Numbered from the stretch's first letter, positions 41,030-49,467 are shown. The stretch: DNA of 64,000 nucleotides from Pararoseomonas sp. SCSIO 73927 (GCF_037040815.1 NZ_CP146232.1:1240001-1304000); one strand, 5' to 3'. Notes: generated from the letters alone by a model not told the origin. Program-made: numbers and translations.

Positions 41030-42496
41030 CTACCGCGGCCTGCTCCGGGCGAGGATCCGCACGGCATTCTCCATCTCCGCACCGTTGAGCGACGCGAAGC
41101 CCAGGCGGAACGCGTTCTGCATGCCCTCTGCACCGAGCGCGAAGCGGACGCCGGACGAGACCGCGAGCCCCTGGTGCAGCGCCTCCGATGCCCAGAGCTC
41201 CGCGTCGATGTCGCGCCTCACGGACGTCCAGATCGCCAGGCCGCCTGCAGGAAGGTGGAAGGAGAGCGCGTCGCCGAGCTCACGCCTCAGGCCGGAGACC
41301 AGCAGGTCGCGCCGTTCCAGGTAGATCTTGCGCGCCCTGCGTGCGTGCCGGGCGAGCTCGCCGTCCTGCAGCAGCTCGGCGATCCCGATCTCGAGCGGCA
41401 CGTCGCCCTGGCGGTCGATGGCCTGGCGCGCGGCGGTCATCCGGCGGAGCCGGTCGGGCGAGGCGACGACGTAGCCCAGCCGTAGGCCGGGCGCGAGGAG
41501 CTTCGAGAGGGAACCGAGGTAGATGACCGGGCTTTCCGAGCTGAACGAGGCCGAGGCGGCCAGGGGCAGGATCGGCCGGCCCTCGAAGCGGTAGTCCTGA
41601 TCGTAGTCGTCCTCGATGACGGTCAGGTTGTGCTCGGCGGCGGCCGCCAGCAGGGCGAGGCGCCGCCCGGCGCCGAGGGTGACGGTGGTCGGGTACTGGT
41701 GGTGCGGCGTGACGAGCACGCCGCGAAGGGTCCTCTCCCGCCCGGCCAGGTCGCGGAGCGCGTCGACGCTGATCCCCTCGCGGTCGACGGGCGTCCCGAC
41801 CACACGCGCCCCGGCCATCCGGAAAGCTTCCCAGGCGAGAGGATAGCCCGGGTCCTCCACGGCGATGGCGGCCGGCTCGGTCCCGGCGATGGCCCGCGCG
41901 GCGAGAAACAGGCCCATCTGGCTCCCGCGCGTCAGCAGGATGTCCTCGGGGCCGACCGCGAGCCCGCGCGTGCTGGCCAGCAACTCCGCCAGAGCCCGCC
42001 GCAGCTTCGGGCTGCCCTGTGGGTCTCCGTAGCCCTGCGCCTCGAGAAAGGCCGGCGAGGGAAGCGCGCGCCGGAAGGCCCGCGCCAGTTCGGAGGCAGG
42101 CAGAAGGCGCGGGTCGGGAGTGCCGTCCGAGAGCACGAACCGGGGCGGCCGTTCCGCCGGGTGGGCGCGAACACCGGGATTGTGTCCGGGCGTGACAGTC
42201 GCCACCGCGGAGGAGGGTGGGATCGCGTCGGGCAGATCCTCGGCCACGGTGGCGCCGCGGGACGGGTGCACGCGGATCCAGCCCTGAAGGGCCAGCTCGT
42301 TGTAGGCCGCAACGACCGTGTTGCGGTTGACCTTGAGTTGCGCCGCCAGCGCCCGGGTGCCGGGCAGCCTTGCACCGCGCCTCAGCCGGCCGCGCTGGAT
42401 TCCCTGGATCAGCGCGCGCGCGATCCGAAGGAAGAGCGGCGTGCCGGGCTCGTTCTCCAGCTCAAAGGCCTGCGAAGGTCGCGACAACCGGACCAC
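41030..42496 (-). CDS. MocR-type (GntR/aminotransferase fusion) transcriptional regulator
   Basis: 488 residues. N-terminal GntR winged helix at about 15-85 (LFLRIARALIQGIQRGRL, LPGTRALAAQLKVNRNTVVA). The remainder is a fold-type-I aminotransferase domain: RGSQMGLFLAARA, VEDPGYPLAWEAF, HHQYPTTVTLG, VIEDDYDQDYRFEG, and the PLP Schiff-base Lys in YLGSLSKLLAPGLRLGY. MocR proteins use PLP to control amine, GABA or vitamin B6 genes. I use the GTG at 42496, about 20 residues before the HTH; it overlaps one arm of an inverted repeat, suggesting autoregulation. Divergent from the catalase-related gene. Confidence 0.87.
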   Translation of the reverse strand: MVRLSRPSQAFELENEPGTPLFLRIARALIQGIQRGRLRRGARLPGTRALAAQLKVNRNTVVAAYNELALQGWIRVHPSRGATVAEDLPDAIPPSSAVATVTPGHNPGVRAHPAERPPRFVLSDGTPDPRLLPASELARAFRRALPSPAFLEAQGYGDPQGSPKLRRALAELLASTRGLAVGPEDILLTRGSQMGLFLAARAIAGTEPAAIAVEDPGYPLAWEAFRMAGARVVGTPVDREGISVDALRDLAGRERTLRGVLVTPHHQYPTTVTLGAGRRLALLAAAAEHNLTVIEDDYDQDYRFEGRPILPLAASASFSSESPVIYLGSLSKLLAPGLRLGYVVASPDRLRRMTAARQAIDRQGDVPLEIGIAELLQDGELARHARRARKIYLERRDLLVSGLRRELGDALSFHLPAGGLAIWTSVRRDIDAELWASEALHQGLAVSSGVRFALGAEGMQNAFRLGFASLNGAEMENAVRILARSRPR

Positions 42497-42534
42497 CCAA
42501 ATTCCACGAACCGGCTCTACCAGACGGTCCGGTT
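42486..42534. promoter_or_regulatory. Inverted AACCGGACC…GGTCCGGTT pair (probable MocR operator)
   Basis: Perfect nine-base inverted repeats at 42486-42494 and 42526-42534, between the divergent MocR and catalase-related genes; a partial GAACCGG lies between them. The same motif appears twice at 40879-40910. Confidence 0.55.
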
Positions 42535-42573
42535 CCCCGGATAGTCCGGAAAGCCCCGTCAGAGGTCGCCGCC

Positions 42574-43686
42574 ATGCCCTCCGCTGCCATTGCCCTTCGC
42601 AACATCCAGGCCCCGACAGATCCGGCCCTGCCCGCCACCGACGGGGCGGTGCCGTCGGGGGTGGTGGAGCGTGCCCAGACCTGCCGGCCGCTCGGCCGCA
42701 CCGGCCGTGCTGCCCTGCTCTCCGCGGCCCTCCTGCTTGCGGCGGTGCTCCCGGCCGCGGCCAATGCCCAGCCGACCCAGGCTGCCGACGCGGAGCAGAT
42801 CGTGGACGCGCTTCGCGCCAATGCGGGCCACCTCCCTCATATCCGGCCGACATTCGCCAAGGGGCAGTGCGTGACCGGCGGCTTCGAGCCCTCCGGGGAG
42901 GCCGCGCACGTCACGCGCTCCGTCAGCTTCACCAGGCCCGGGCGCATCACCGGCCGCTTCTCCGTGGGTGGCGGCAATCCGGCTGTCGCCGATACGAACA
43001 GGGCCGTTCTCCGCGGCTTCAGCTTTCGCATCGAGACGGGCGACGCCGCGTCGGAGTTCCTGATGGAGAACGCGCCCGTCCACTTCGCCCGGTCGCAGGA
43101 TCAGATGCTCGCCTTCCTGCGGGCACGTGCCCCCGGCCCGGGCGGCAGCCCCGATCCGGCACGGGTCCGGACCTTCTCCGAGGCGAATGACGAGACGCTG
43201 AACCAGGCGCGCTTCGTCGCGGGCAGGCCGTTCCCCGGCAGCTTCGCCGGCACGACCTACTGGGGCGTGCACGCCTATCCCGCGACGAACGCGCAGGGCG
43301 CCACGCGCTTCATCAAGTTCAAGGTCGTGCCGGCCGAAGGCGAGGTGACGCTCTCCGACGAGGAGGCGCGCTCCAGGCCCGGCGACTTCCTGCAGCGTGA
43401 CCTGGAGCAGCGGGTCGCAGCGCGTCGCGTCCGGTTCGACGTCCTCGCGCTTCTCGCGCGGCCCGGCGACCAGACGACGGATGTCACCCTGCGCTGGCCC
43501 GACGAGGACGCCCACGAGGCCGTCCGGCTCGGGTCGATCGCGATCACCGCGCTGGAGCCCAACGAGACCTGCGACGCCGGCTTTTTCGATCCGTCCCGTC
43601 TCGCGGAGGGGATCGGCCTTCCCACCGACGACATCTTCGTGGCCCGGCTCACGGCCTACGCGATCTCGTTCGGGAAGAGGCGCTGA
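42574..43686 (+). CDS. Catalase-related (SrpA-type) haem protein, exported
   Basis: 370 residues with a hydrophobic export segment (GRAALLSAALLLAAVLPAAANA, about 44-65). The catalase core follows: FAKGQCVTGGFEPSGEA, ARFS-like GRFSVGGGNPAVADT, RGFSFRIETGD, and the haem-ligand Tyr region RLTAYAIS near the C-terminus. The distal catalytic His usually present in 'HAKG' is Phe94 here, so normal catalase/peroxidase activity is doubtful. GAGG precedes ATG 42574; a GTG at about codon 30 would give a more ordinary signal peptide. Divergent from MocR, sharing its repeats. Confidence 0.8.
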   Translation: MPSAAIALRNIQAPTDPALPATDGAVPSGVVERAQTCRPLGRTGRAALLSAALLLAAVLPAAANAQPTQAADAEQIVDALRANAGHLPHIRPTFAKGQCVTGGFEPSGEAAHVTRSVSFTRPGRITGRFSVGGGNPAVADTNRAVLRGFSFRIETGDAASEFLMENAPVHFARSQDQMLAFLRARAPGPGGSPDPARVRTFSEANDETLNQARFVAGRPFPGSFAGTTYWGVHAYPATNAQGATRFIKFKVVPAEGEVTLSDEEARSRPGDFLQRDLEQRVAARRVRFDVLALLARPGDQTTDVTLRWPDEDAHEAVRLGSIAITALEPNETCDAGFFDPSRLAEGIGLPTDDIFVARLTAYAISFGKRR

Positions 43687-43851
43687 TCCTCGCCCGCCCG
43701 CAGGGCCACGCGGAGGCCGAGGCACTTTGCCCGGCCTTCCGCCCGGCAGGCCTGTAGCCAAGATCCGCGCGGGGACGCTTCGGCCGGCACCGAAGCCTGC
43801 GCCCGGCGGTCCGCGCCATAGCGTCGGCGTTCACCGCATCGGGACATCTCC

Positions 43852-44763
43852 ATGGCTGCGCCGAGGCCGGTTCCAAGCATTCTCGCTCAGGCATGGCCGG
43901 GATGGCTGGGGGGCGCTGCCCGACTTGCCGTACGGCGCCGACCTCCCGCGCGGGCCTCTGGGCCTAACCGGGCCGTCCCGGCCCTCATGGCGGCACTGCT
44001 CCTGCTCTCACCCTACCCGGCACCAGCGCAGGGCGCGATCTTCCTCCCGACGGCGGGAGGGAACGTCCTGCTCTCCCTGCCAGCTTCCGGGGTGGCCCCT
44101 GTTCCCGTCGTCCTGATCCTGCCGGACCAGCTCGGCGCGGATGGACGGGAGCGGCCCTACGCGGAACGCCTCCTGGAGGGCGGCATCGCGGTTCTCACGG
44201 TGGAGATGGAAGGCACCGAGGCGGCCGCGCTGCTACGGAACTCGCCGTGGCTGCGGGACATCGTCCGCAGGATCGCGCCCGGGCGCCTGGACGGCTCGCG
44301 CATCGGCCTTCTCGGTTTTGGTGGAGGAGGGCGCGCGGCGCTCAGTGCACCGGCGGACCTGCCGGTGGCGGCGCTCTACCCGTCCTGCGCCGGGCTGACC
44401 TCCCTTGGCCGCACGGCACCAGCATTGGTGCTGCATCCCGACGACCCGGCCGAGACGGTGGCGTGCCGCCATCTCGCTCCCCTCGCCGAGGTGCTGGAGG
44501 GCGCCGCGCACGGGTGGGACCACGGGCAGGGCCCCTGGGCTAACACGACGTCGATGATGCCCCACCCCGACGGATCAGGTGCGCGCATTCCCGCGCGCGG
44601 CGATCACTGGGCAACGGAGGAGGCGGCCGGGCGCGTCCTGCGGCACTTCACGGCCTTCTTCGGGCGGGGGACGGTGCCGGTCCGTCCCTCCGAAGGCCCG
44701 TTCCACGCAGCCGCGGGACCCGAGGTGGGGATCCCGGCCGGGGCGGTCAGGCCGCGGCGCTGA
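43852..44763 (+). CDS. Alpha/beta-hydrolase-fold exported protein lacking the nucleophile Ser
   Basis: 303 residues if begun at 43852, or 258 from ATG 43987 (MAALLLLSPYPAPAQG), where a signal peptide would end at AQ|G. The region VPVVLILPDQLGADGR and the elbow IGLLGFGGGGRAALS resemble dienelactone-hydrolase-like proteins, but the GxSxG Ser is Gly157. A late GAAHGWDHG resembles the family's catalytic His loop. Probably non-hydrolytic or using another residue. Its 3' end overlaps the convergent HPP-CBS gene by 17 bp. Start uncertain. Confidence 0.6.
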   Translation: MAAPRPVPSILAQAWPGWLGGAARLAVRRRPPARASGPNRAVPALMAALLLLSPYPAPAQGAIFLPTAGGNVLLSLPASGVAPVPVVLILPDQLGADGRERPYAERLLEGGIAVLTVEMEGTEAAALLRNSPWLRDIVRRIAPGRLDGSRIGLLGFGGGGRAALSAPADLPVAALYPSCAGLTSLGRTAPALVLHPDDPAETVACRHLAPLAEVLEGAAHGWDHGQGPWANTTSMMPHPDGSGARIPARGDHWATEEAAGRVLRHFTAFFGRGTVPVRPSEGPFHAAAGPEVGIPAGAVRPRR

Positions 44764-45937
44764 CCTTTCCGGCGCCGGAGACCAGGCCGCCCCGGTAGAG
44801 GGCGGCAATCAGGTCGGACTGGGCGATGATGCCGGACAGCTTGCCGTGGTGGTCGACAACGGGGACGTGGCGGAACCCCGCATCCGCCATCAGCGGTACC
44901 AGTTCTCCGATATGGGTGCCTTCCGCCACCGTCCGGATGCCGCGCGGCATGATCTGCCCGACAACCTCCGGCCGGTCCGCGTGCAGCGTCGTCAGCCGGC
45001 GGATCACCTGTCGGAAGCGCGCCTTGAGGCTGTCGTAGTGATCGAGTTCCGGTCGCTTCATGAAGTCCAGGTCGGACACCATCCCGATCACGCGGCGCAC
45101 GGGGTCGATCACGGGCAGGGCGCGGATGTCGTGCCGGCGCAGCAGCATCCAGGCCTCTGCGAGTGTCGTCCTGTACTGCACGGCGATCACGTCGCGCGAC
45201 ATGATGTCCCCGCAGGTGATCTCCCCGAAGCGGCGCCGGTAGGCGTGCATCTCCGCCTTCTGCACCAGGGCGTCGAGGTCGTCGCGGCCGACGTCGAAAA
45301 CGCCGTCGTGGTTCCGCAGGACGGCATCCAGGTCCTCCGGCCGCACACCCACGCGCTGCATGGGGCTGCGGTCTGCGGTCCCGTGCGGATGGCCCCGCGC
45401 CGCGCGTTGAGAGGACGGATAGGGCCGGCGGGTCGCGTTGTTGAACGCGACGGCGGCGAGCATGAGCACCAGGGAGTTCAGCGCGACGGGCGAGAGGGCG
45501 AAGTGGTAGCCGGCCCCGGTCACCGCCTGTCCGCCGAGCACCGCCGTCAGCGCGATCGCCCCGCCGGGCGGGTGGAGGCAGCGCAGCGCGAACATCGCCC
45601 CGATCGCGAGCGCGCCGGCCAGGGGCGCGGCGAGGAGCGGGTCCGGGATCCACTGCGCGCAGGTGACGCCGACCAGGGCGGAGAGGGTGTTGCCACCCAG
45701 GATCGACCAGGGTTGCGCCAGCGGGCTGGACGGCACGGCGAAGAGCAGCACCGCCGAGGCGCCGAGCGGTGCGATCAGCAGCGGCACCCCTTGGCCAGCG
45801 AGGCCAGGGCCCGCCAGCCAGGTGCAGGCCAGGCCGGCCACAAGCAATCCGACGAGAGCGCCGCAGCAGCCGCGCAGCCGCTCCGTCAGGCCGGCCCCCA
45901 TCGGCGCCGGGAGAAAGGCCCGTAGCCAGTCACGCAT
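44747..45937 (-). CDS. HPP-family membrane protein with C-terminal CBS-domain pair
   Basis: 396 residues. The N-terminal ~165 residues are the HPP domain with about five or six hydrophobic segments (23-41, 50-68, 102-119, 127-139, 148-166) and the name-giving HPPGGA at 122-127. Two CBS domains follow at about 240-300 (DIMSRDVIAVQYRTTL…VIDPVRRVIGMV) and 325-385 (QIMPRGIRTVAEGTH…VVDHHGKLSGII). HPP proteins have been linked to nitrite transport in plants and cyanobacteria. CBS pairs usually bind adenine nucleotides. ATG 45937 shares one base with the NsrR-like stop (TGATG), so the two are coupled. Confidence 0.87.
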   Translation of the reverse strand: MRDWLRAFLPAPMGAGLTERLRGCCGALVGLLVAGLACTWLAGPGLAGQGVPLLIAPLGASAVLLFAVPSSPLAQPWSILGGNTLSALVGVTCAQWIPDPLLAAPLAGALAIGAMFALRCLHPPGGAIALTAVLGGQAVTGAGYHFALSPVALNSLVLMLAAVAFNNATRRPYPSSQRAARGHPHGTADRSPMQRVGVRPEDLDAVLRNHDGVFDVGRDDLDALVQKAEMHAYRRRFGEITCGDIMSRDVIAVQYRTTLAEAWMLLRRHDIRALPVIDPVRRVIGMVSDLDFMKRPELDHYDSLKARFRQVIRRLTTLHADRPEVVGQIMPRGIRTVAEGTHIGELVPLMADAGFRHVPVVDHHGKLSGIIAQSDLIAALYRGGLVSGAGKVSAAA

Positions 45938-46437
45938 CACAGGGCGGCCTCGCCCGGTGCGCTGCCTTCGGCCACGGCAGGCAGGAGACCCAGCCGGGCG
46001 GCGATGGAGAGGCGCGTGGGCCCGCCGATCAGCTCCGCCAGCGTGGCCTTGTCCAGCACGGCCATGAAGGCCGCCAGGGCCTCGCCCAGCAGGGACTGAA
46101 GCCGGCACACGTTGATCAGCGCGCAGCCGCCCGCGCCCCCACCAGCCCCACCGGGCGGCTGGAAGCAGGCGACCAGGGCCAGATCGTCCTCGGTGAAGCG
46201 CACCACGTCGCCGACGCAGATCTCCTCCGGCGGGCGCGCCAGCCGCAGCCCGCCGCCTCGCCCGCGTGCCGTCTCCACGAAGCCCCCGCGCCCGAGGTTG
46301 TGGATCACCTTCACCAGATGGTTCTCCGAGATCCGATGCGCCTCCGCGATCTCCCGGATCGAGACGCGCCGGTCCTGCCTCAGCCCGAGATAGATGAGCG
46401 CCCGCAGCGCGTAGTCGGTGTGAAGGGTCAGCCTCAT
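45937..46437 (-). CDS. nsrR: Rrf2-family NO-responsive repressor (NsrR-like)
   Basis: 166 residues from ATG 46437. N-terminus MRLTLHTDYALRALIYLGL, the HTH VSIREIAEAHRISENHLVKVIHNL, and the wing ARGRGGGLRLA are NsrR-like. Fe-S cysteines are Cys91, Cys105 and Cys111. In E. coli NsrR the first two are only about five apart, so this protein has an extra Gly-rich loop (PPGGAGGGAGG) between them. NsrR holds an Fe-S cluster that NO destroys, releasing repression. Divergent from hmp with two perfect palindromes between. Confidence 0.88.
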   Translation of the reverse strand: MRLTLHTDYALRALIYLGLRQDRRVSIREIAEAHRISENHLVKVIHNLGRGGFVETARGRGGGLRLARPPEEICVGDVVRFTEDDLALVACFQPPGGAGGGAGGCALINVCRLQSLLGEALAAFMAVLDKATLAELIGGPTRLSIAARLGLLPAVAEGSAPGEAAL

Positions 46438-46440
46438 AAA

Positions 46441-46467
46441 AGAAGGTGTAGCGCCTTTACACCTTCT
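46441..46467. promoter_or_regulatory. NsrR-type operator 1
   Basis: Perfect ten-base inverted repeat AGAAGGTGTA…TACACCTTCT around seven bases, immediately upstream of nsrR. The AAGGTG…CACCTT core resembles the AAGATG…CATCTT form of NsrR sites. Likely controls nsrR. Confidence 0.75.
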
Positions 46468-46481
46468 GGGCAGCAACATAG

Positions 46482-46506
46482 AAAGGTGCATCTATCATGC
46501 ACCTTT
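46482..46506. promoter_or_regulatory. NsrR-type operator 2, abutting the hmp Shine-Dalgarno
   Basis: Perfect ten-base inverted repeat AAAGGTGCAT…ATGCACCTTT around five bases. The inner AAGGTGCAT-N5-ATGCACCTT is close to the consensus NsrR half-sites. It ends one base before AAGGAG of hmp, so bound repressor would block hmp initiation. Confidence 0.8.
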
Positions 46507-46518
46507 AAGGAGCTGCCC

Positions 46519-47730
46519 ATGCCCCGCCCGCTCACGGACCGGACCATCGCCATTGTGAAGGCCACCGTCCCGGCGCTGGAGGCGCACGGCCTTGCCATCA
46601 CCGGCCGCATGTATGAGCGGCTGTTCGAGAACGAGGCGATCCGGGCTCTGTTCAACGCGTCCCATCACGGCGAGACGGGCTCTCAGCCCCGGGCGCTCGC
46701 TGGCGCCGTGCTCGCCTTCGCGCGGAACGTCGACAACCCCGCCGTGCTCGGCCCCGCCCTGGAGCGAATCGCGCAGAAGCATGTCGGGCTGAACATCCTG
46801 GAGGAGCACTACCCCTTCGTCGCCACCGCGCTGCTGGGCGCCATCGCGGACGTGCTGGGCGAGGCCGCGACGCCGGAGATCCTGGACGCATGGGGCGAGG
46901 CCTACTGGTTCCTGGCCGGGCTGCTGATCGGCCGCGAGAAGAGGATCTACGCGGGGCACGCGGCCGCCCCCGGCGGTTGGGTCGGCTGGCGCGACTTCGT
47001 GGTGACGGAGAGGAGGGCGGAGAGCGAGATCATCACCTCCTTCATCCTCACGCCCGCGGATGGCGGCCCGGTGCTGCGCCACCGCCCCGGCGAGTACCTG
47101 ACCTTCTGGCTGGAGGTCCCGGGACACGCGCCCCTCAAGCGCAACTACAGCATCTCCTCGGCCCCGGATTCCCGGAGCTACCGCATTAGCGTCAAGCGCG
47201 AGCCCATGGGCGTCGCTTCCGGCTGGCTGCACGATGCGGTGCGGCCCGGCACCCGGCTCAAGGTGGCCGCGCCCGCCGGGGACTTCGTCCTGCCGGAGGA
47301 GCCGCCGCGCCCCGTGGTGCTGCTCAGCGGCGGTGTCGGCGTGACGCCCCTGCTCAGCATGCTGCACGCCGTCGCCGGGCGCCCCGGCGCGGCCGCGCAC
47401 TTCGTCCACGGCACCCTCTCCGGCGCTACCCACGCGCTGGGCGAGGAGGCGCGCGCCCTGGCCGCCGCCTCGGGCGGCCGTATCACTGCCAGCACCTTCT
47501 ACGAGGCTCCGCGCCCCGAGGACGTGGTGGGCCGCGACTACGACGAGGCCGGCCGGATCACCCCGGACTGGCTGCGCGCCAACACGCCCCTGGCCGGGGC
47601 CGACTACTACCTCTGCGGCCCGCGCCCCTTCCTGCGCGATTTCGCAGCGGGGCTGACCGCGCTCGGCGTTCCCGCCGGCCAAATCCATTACGAGTTCTTC
47701 GGTCCCGCCGACGAGCTCCTTGCCGCGTGA
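46519..47730 (+). CDS. hmp: Flavohaemoglobin, nitric oxide dioxygenase
   Basis: 403 residues. Globin domain 1-135: proximal haem His88 (AQKHVGLN) and distal Tyr32 (MYERLFE). FAD domain about 150-265 with RNYSISSAPD, and NAD domain about 270-403 with VVLLSGGVGVTPLLSM and a YYLCGPRPFL loop. It oxidises NO to nitrate using O2 and NAD(P)H in the cytoplasm. AAGGAG lies seven bases before ATG 46519. Under the two NsrR-type palindromes, so NO-induced expression is expected. Confidence 0.95.
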   Translation: MPRPLTDRTIAIVKATVPALEAHGLAITGRMYERLFENEAIRALFNASHHGETGSQPRALAGAVLAFARNVDNPAVLGPALERIAQKHVGLNILEEHYPFVATALLGAIADVLGEAATPEILDAWGEAYWFLAGLLIGREKRIYAGHAAAPGGWVGWRDFVVTERRAESEIITSFILTPADGGPVLRHRPGEYLTFWLEVPGHAPLKRNYSISSAPDSRSYRISVKREPMGVASGWLHDAVRPGTRLKVAAPAGDFVLPEEPPRPVVLLSGGVGVTPLLSMLHAVAGRPGAAAHFVHGTLSGATHALGEEARALAAASGGRITASTFYEAPRPEDVVGRDYDEAGRITPDWLRANTPLAGADYYLCGPRPFLRDFAAGLTALGVPAGQIHYEFFGPADELLAA

Positions 47731-47844
47731 ACGACGGGTGGTCTTCCGCGGCAGGATCATCGGATGCGGAAAGGCAGCTGGTCGGTGCCTGGTGACTTGG
47801 CCGCAACCGTTCGGACGGTTCCTCCGGTCCACCGGGCTCAGGTC

Positions 47845-48173
47845 TCACCTATCCAGAAACGTACGGTGCCGGCGGAGAGGAAGGGGTGGGCGCATCGGCC
47901 GCGGCGCATGGCGGTGCCAGCGCCAGCTTTTCAGGCGCGCGAACATGATCTCGATGCGGCGTCGCTGCCGATAGAGGGTCTTGTGCGGCCCGCACCCGGC
48001 CGGGGCATCGCGCCAGCGCAGCCCGTTGCGGGTGAGATGATGATGCCGCTGACCACGCGCTGATCGTCGACCCGCGGCACCCCATGCGAGGCCGGGACGT
48101 ACGGCCGAACCCACCGGCCCCATGCCTTCGTCAGCCAGAACAGGTCATCCGTGGCAGCACCTCCGGCCGCCAA
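47845..48173 (-). mobile_element. IS5-type transposase remnant with frameshift and internal deletion
   Basis: On the minus strand one frame gives DLFWLTKAWGRWVRPYVPAS, then VPRVDDQRVVSGII, an IS5 N-terminus. The next frame continues with HLTRNGLRWRDAPAGCGPHK, then jumps to LYRQRRRIEIMFARLKSWRW, the C-terminal YREK-like region. The middle catalytic part is missing. The remnant lies between hmp and the next Bug gene, marking a module boundary. Confidence 0.75.
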
Positions 48174-48451
48174 GGAAGCATCCCATCAGATCAGGCGCTG
48201 CAGGAGGCGGTCGCTGGACCGGCGCTGCGTGAGCGCCTAACGGAGTGGGCAGTTTCGGCGTGATCAAGCGTCCGGCCGAGTTCGCTCGCCGCACCTCGGA
48301 CCATGGCGCCCGTCTTGACCGCGCGGCTCGCAAGGGTCCCCTGGTCAGGGCCGGCAAGGACGACGCGGTCGGATGCCGCGAGACCTCGAGCACCTCGGAA
48401 CGCTTGCACGATCCTGGTGGCGAACGATCCGGCGCGGAAGGATCGGCGGCC
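48174..48451. other. Non-coding or unrecognised spacer
   Basis: No gene, repeat or clear regulatory site recognised. It follows the IS5 remnant and precedes the 3' end of a Bug gene. Frames through it do not resemble known proteins. Confidence 0.3.
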
Positions 48452-49438
48452 CTACTCCTGCCGGATGCCGCCCTCCCGGATCACCGGCGTCCAGGTGTCG
48501 TACTCCTTCCGCAGGAAGCCCGCGAAATCCTCGCGGCTGCCACCGACGACGCTCCCGGCCTGCGCATTGAACACCGCGTCCCGCACCTCCGGCAGGGCCG
48601 CGATCCCGGCGAAAACCTCGTTGACGCGCTGGGCCAGCTCCGGCGCCATGCCGGCCGGGGCGGCCACCCCGTACCAAACGCCGATGTCGAAGCCGGGCAA
48701 GATGTCGCTTACCGGCGGTACTCCCGGCATGGCCGGGCTGCCGCCGGGGTTCCCCATGGCGATCGGCCGGATCGCGCCCTCCCTCAGCATCTGCAGTGCC
48801 GAGGAGAGGGTAGGGAAGCCGAGCTGGGTCTCGTTCCGCATCACGGAGGTGACGATCTCCGACCCGCTGCGATAGGGAATGTGGACCATGGAGATCCCGG
48901 CGCGGCGGCAGAGCAGGGCCATGAAGAGGTGGCTGCCATTGCCCACGCCCGCCGAGGCGTAGGTGTAGGCGTCCGGCCGCGACTTCGCCCGGGCAATCAC
49001 CTCCGCCACCGTCCTCTCCTGCACGGAGGGGTGGGCGAAGAACACGGCCGGCAGGTTCACAAGATGGATGATCGGCGTGAAGGCCGTCATCGGGTCATAG
49101 CCGAGGCGGGGGTTCAGCTCCTTGCCGATGGCGTTGGCGCCGATATCGGCCATCAGCAGGATGTTCCCGTCAGGCCGCTGGCCAGCGACATAGGCGCCGC
49201 CCACCAGCCCACCCGCGCCGGCACGGTTCTCCACCACCAGGGTCTGGCCGTTGGCGAAGCGCGGGAAGTGCTGCGCCACCTGCCGCGCCAGCGTGTCGGA
49301 GGCGCCGCCGGGGGTAAAGGGCACCACCAGCGTCACCGGCCGGTCCGGCCAGGCGGCGCGCTGGGCCAGGGCCGGGGCGGCGAGCAGCCCGGCGGCGGCC
49401 GTACCGAGGGCGCGGCGGGTGAGGATCGGTCCTGTCAT
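48452..49438 (-). CDS. Bug/TctC-type periplasmic binding protein
   Basis: 328 residues from ATG 49438. RR-containing signal (LTRRALGTAAAGLLAAPALA) ends at ALA|Q near 25. Motifs PFTPGGASDTLAR and VENRAGAGGLVG; C-terminus DTWTPVIREGGIRQE. Last gene of the TauD-aconitase-lyase operon, 29 bp after the lyase. Probably binds a C4-C6 di- or tricarboxylate used by these enzymes. Confidence 0.92.
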   Translation of the reverse strand: MTGPILTRRALGTAAAGLLAAPALAQRAAWPDRPVTLVVPFTPGGASDTLARQVAQHFPRFANGQTLVVENRAGAGGLVGGAYVAGQRPDGNILLMADIGANAIGKELNPRLGYDPMTAFTPIIHLVNLPAVFFAHPSVQERTVAEVIARAKSRPDAYTYASAGVGNGSHLFMALLCRRAGISMVHIPYRSGSEIVTSVMRNETQLGFPTLSSALQMLREGAIRPIAMGNPGGSPAMPGVPPVSDILPGFDIGVWYGVAAPAGMAPELAQRVNEVFAGIAALPEVRDAVFNAQAGSVVGGSREDFAGFLRKEYDTWTPVIREGGIRQE

Positions 49439-49467
49439 GGTCGGCTCCTTCACGGCGGGGCGGCGGG

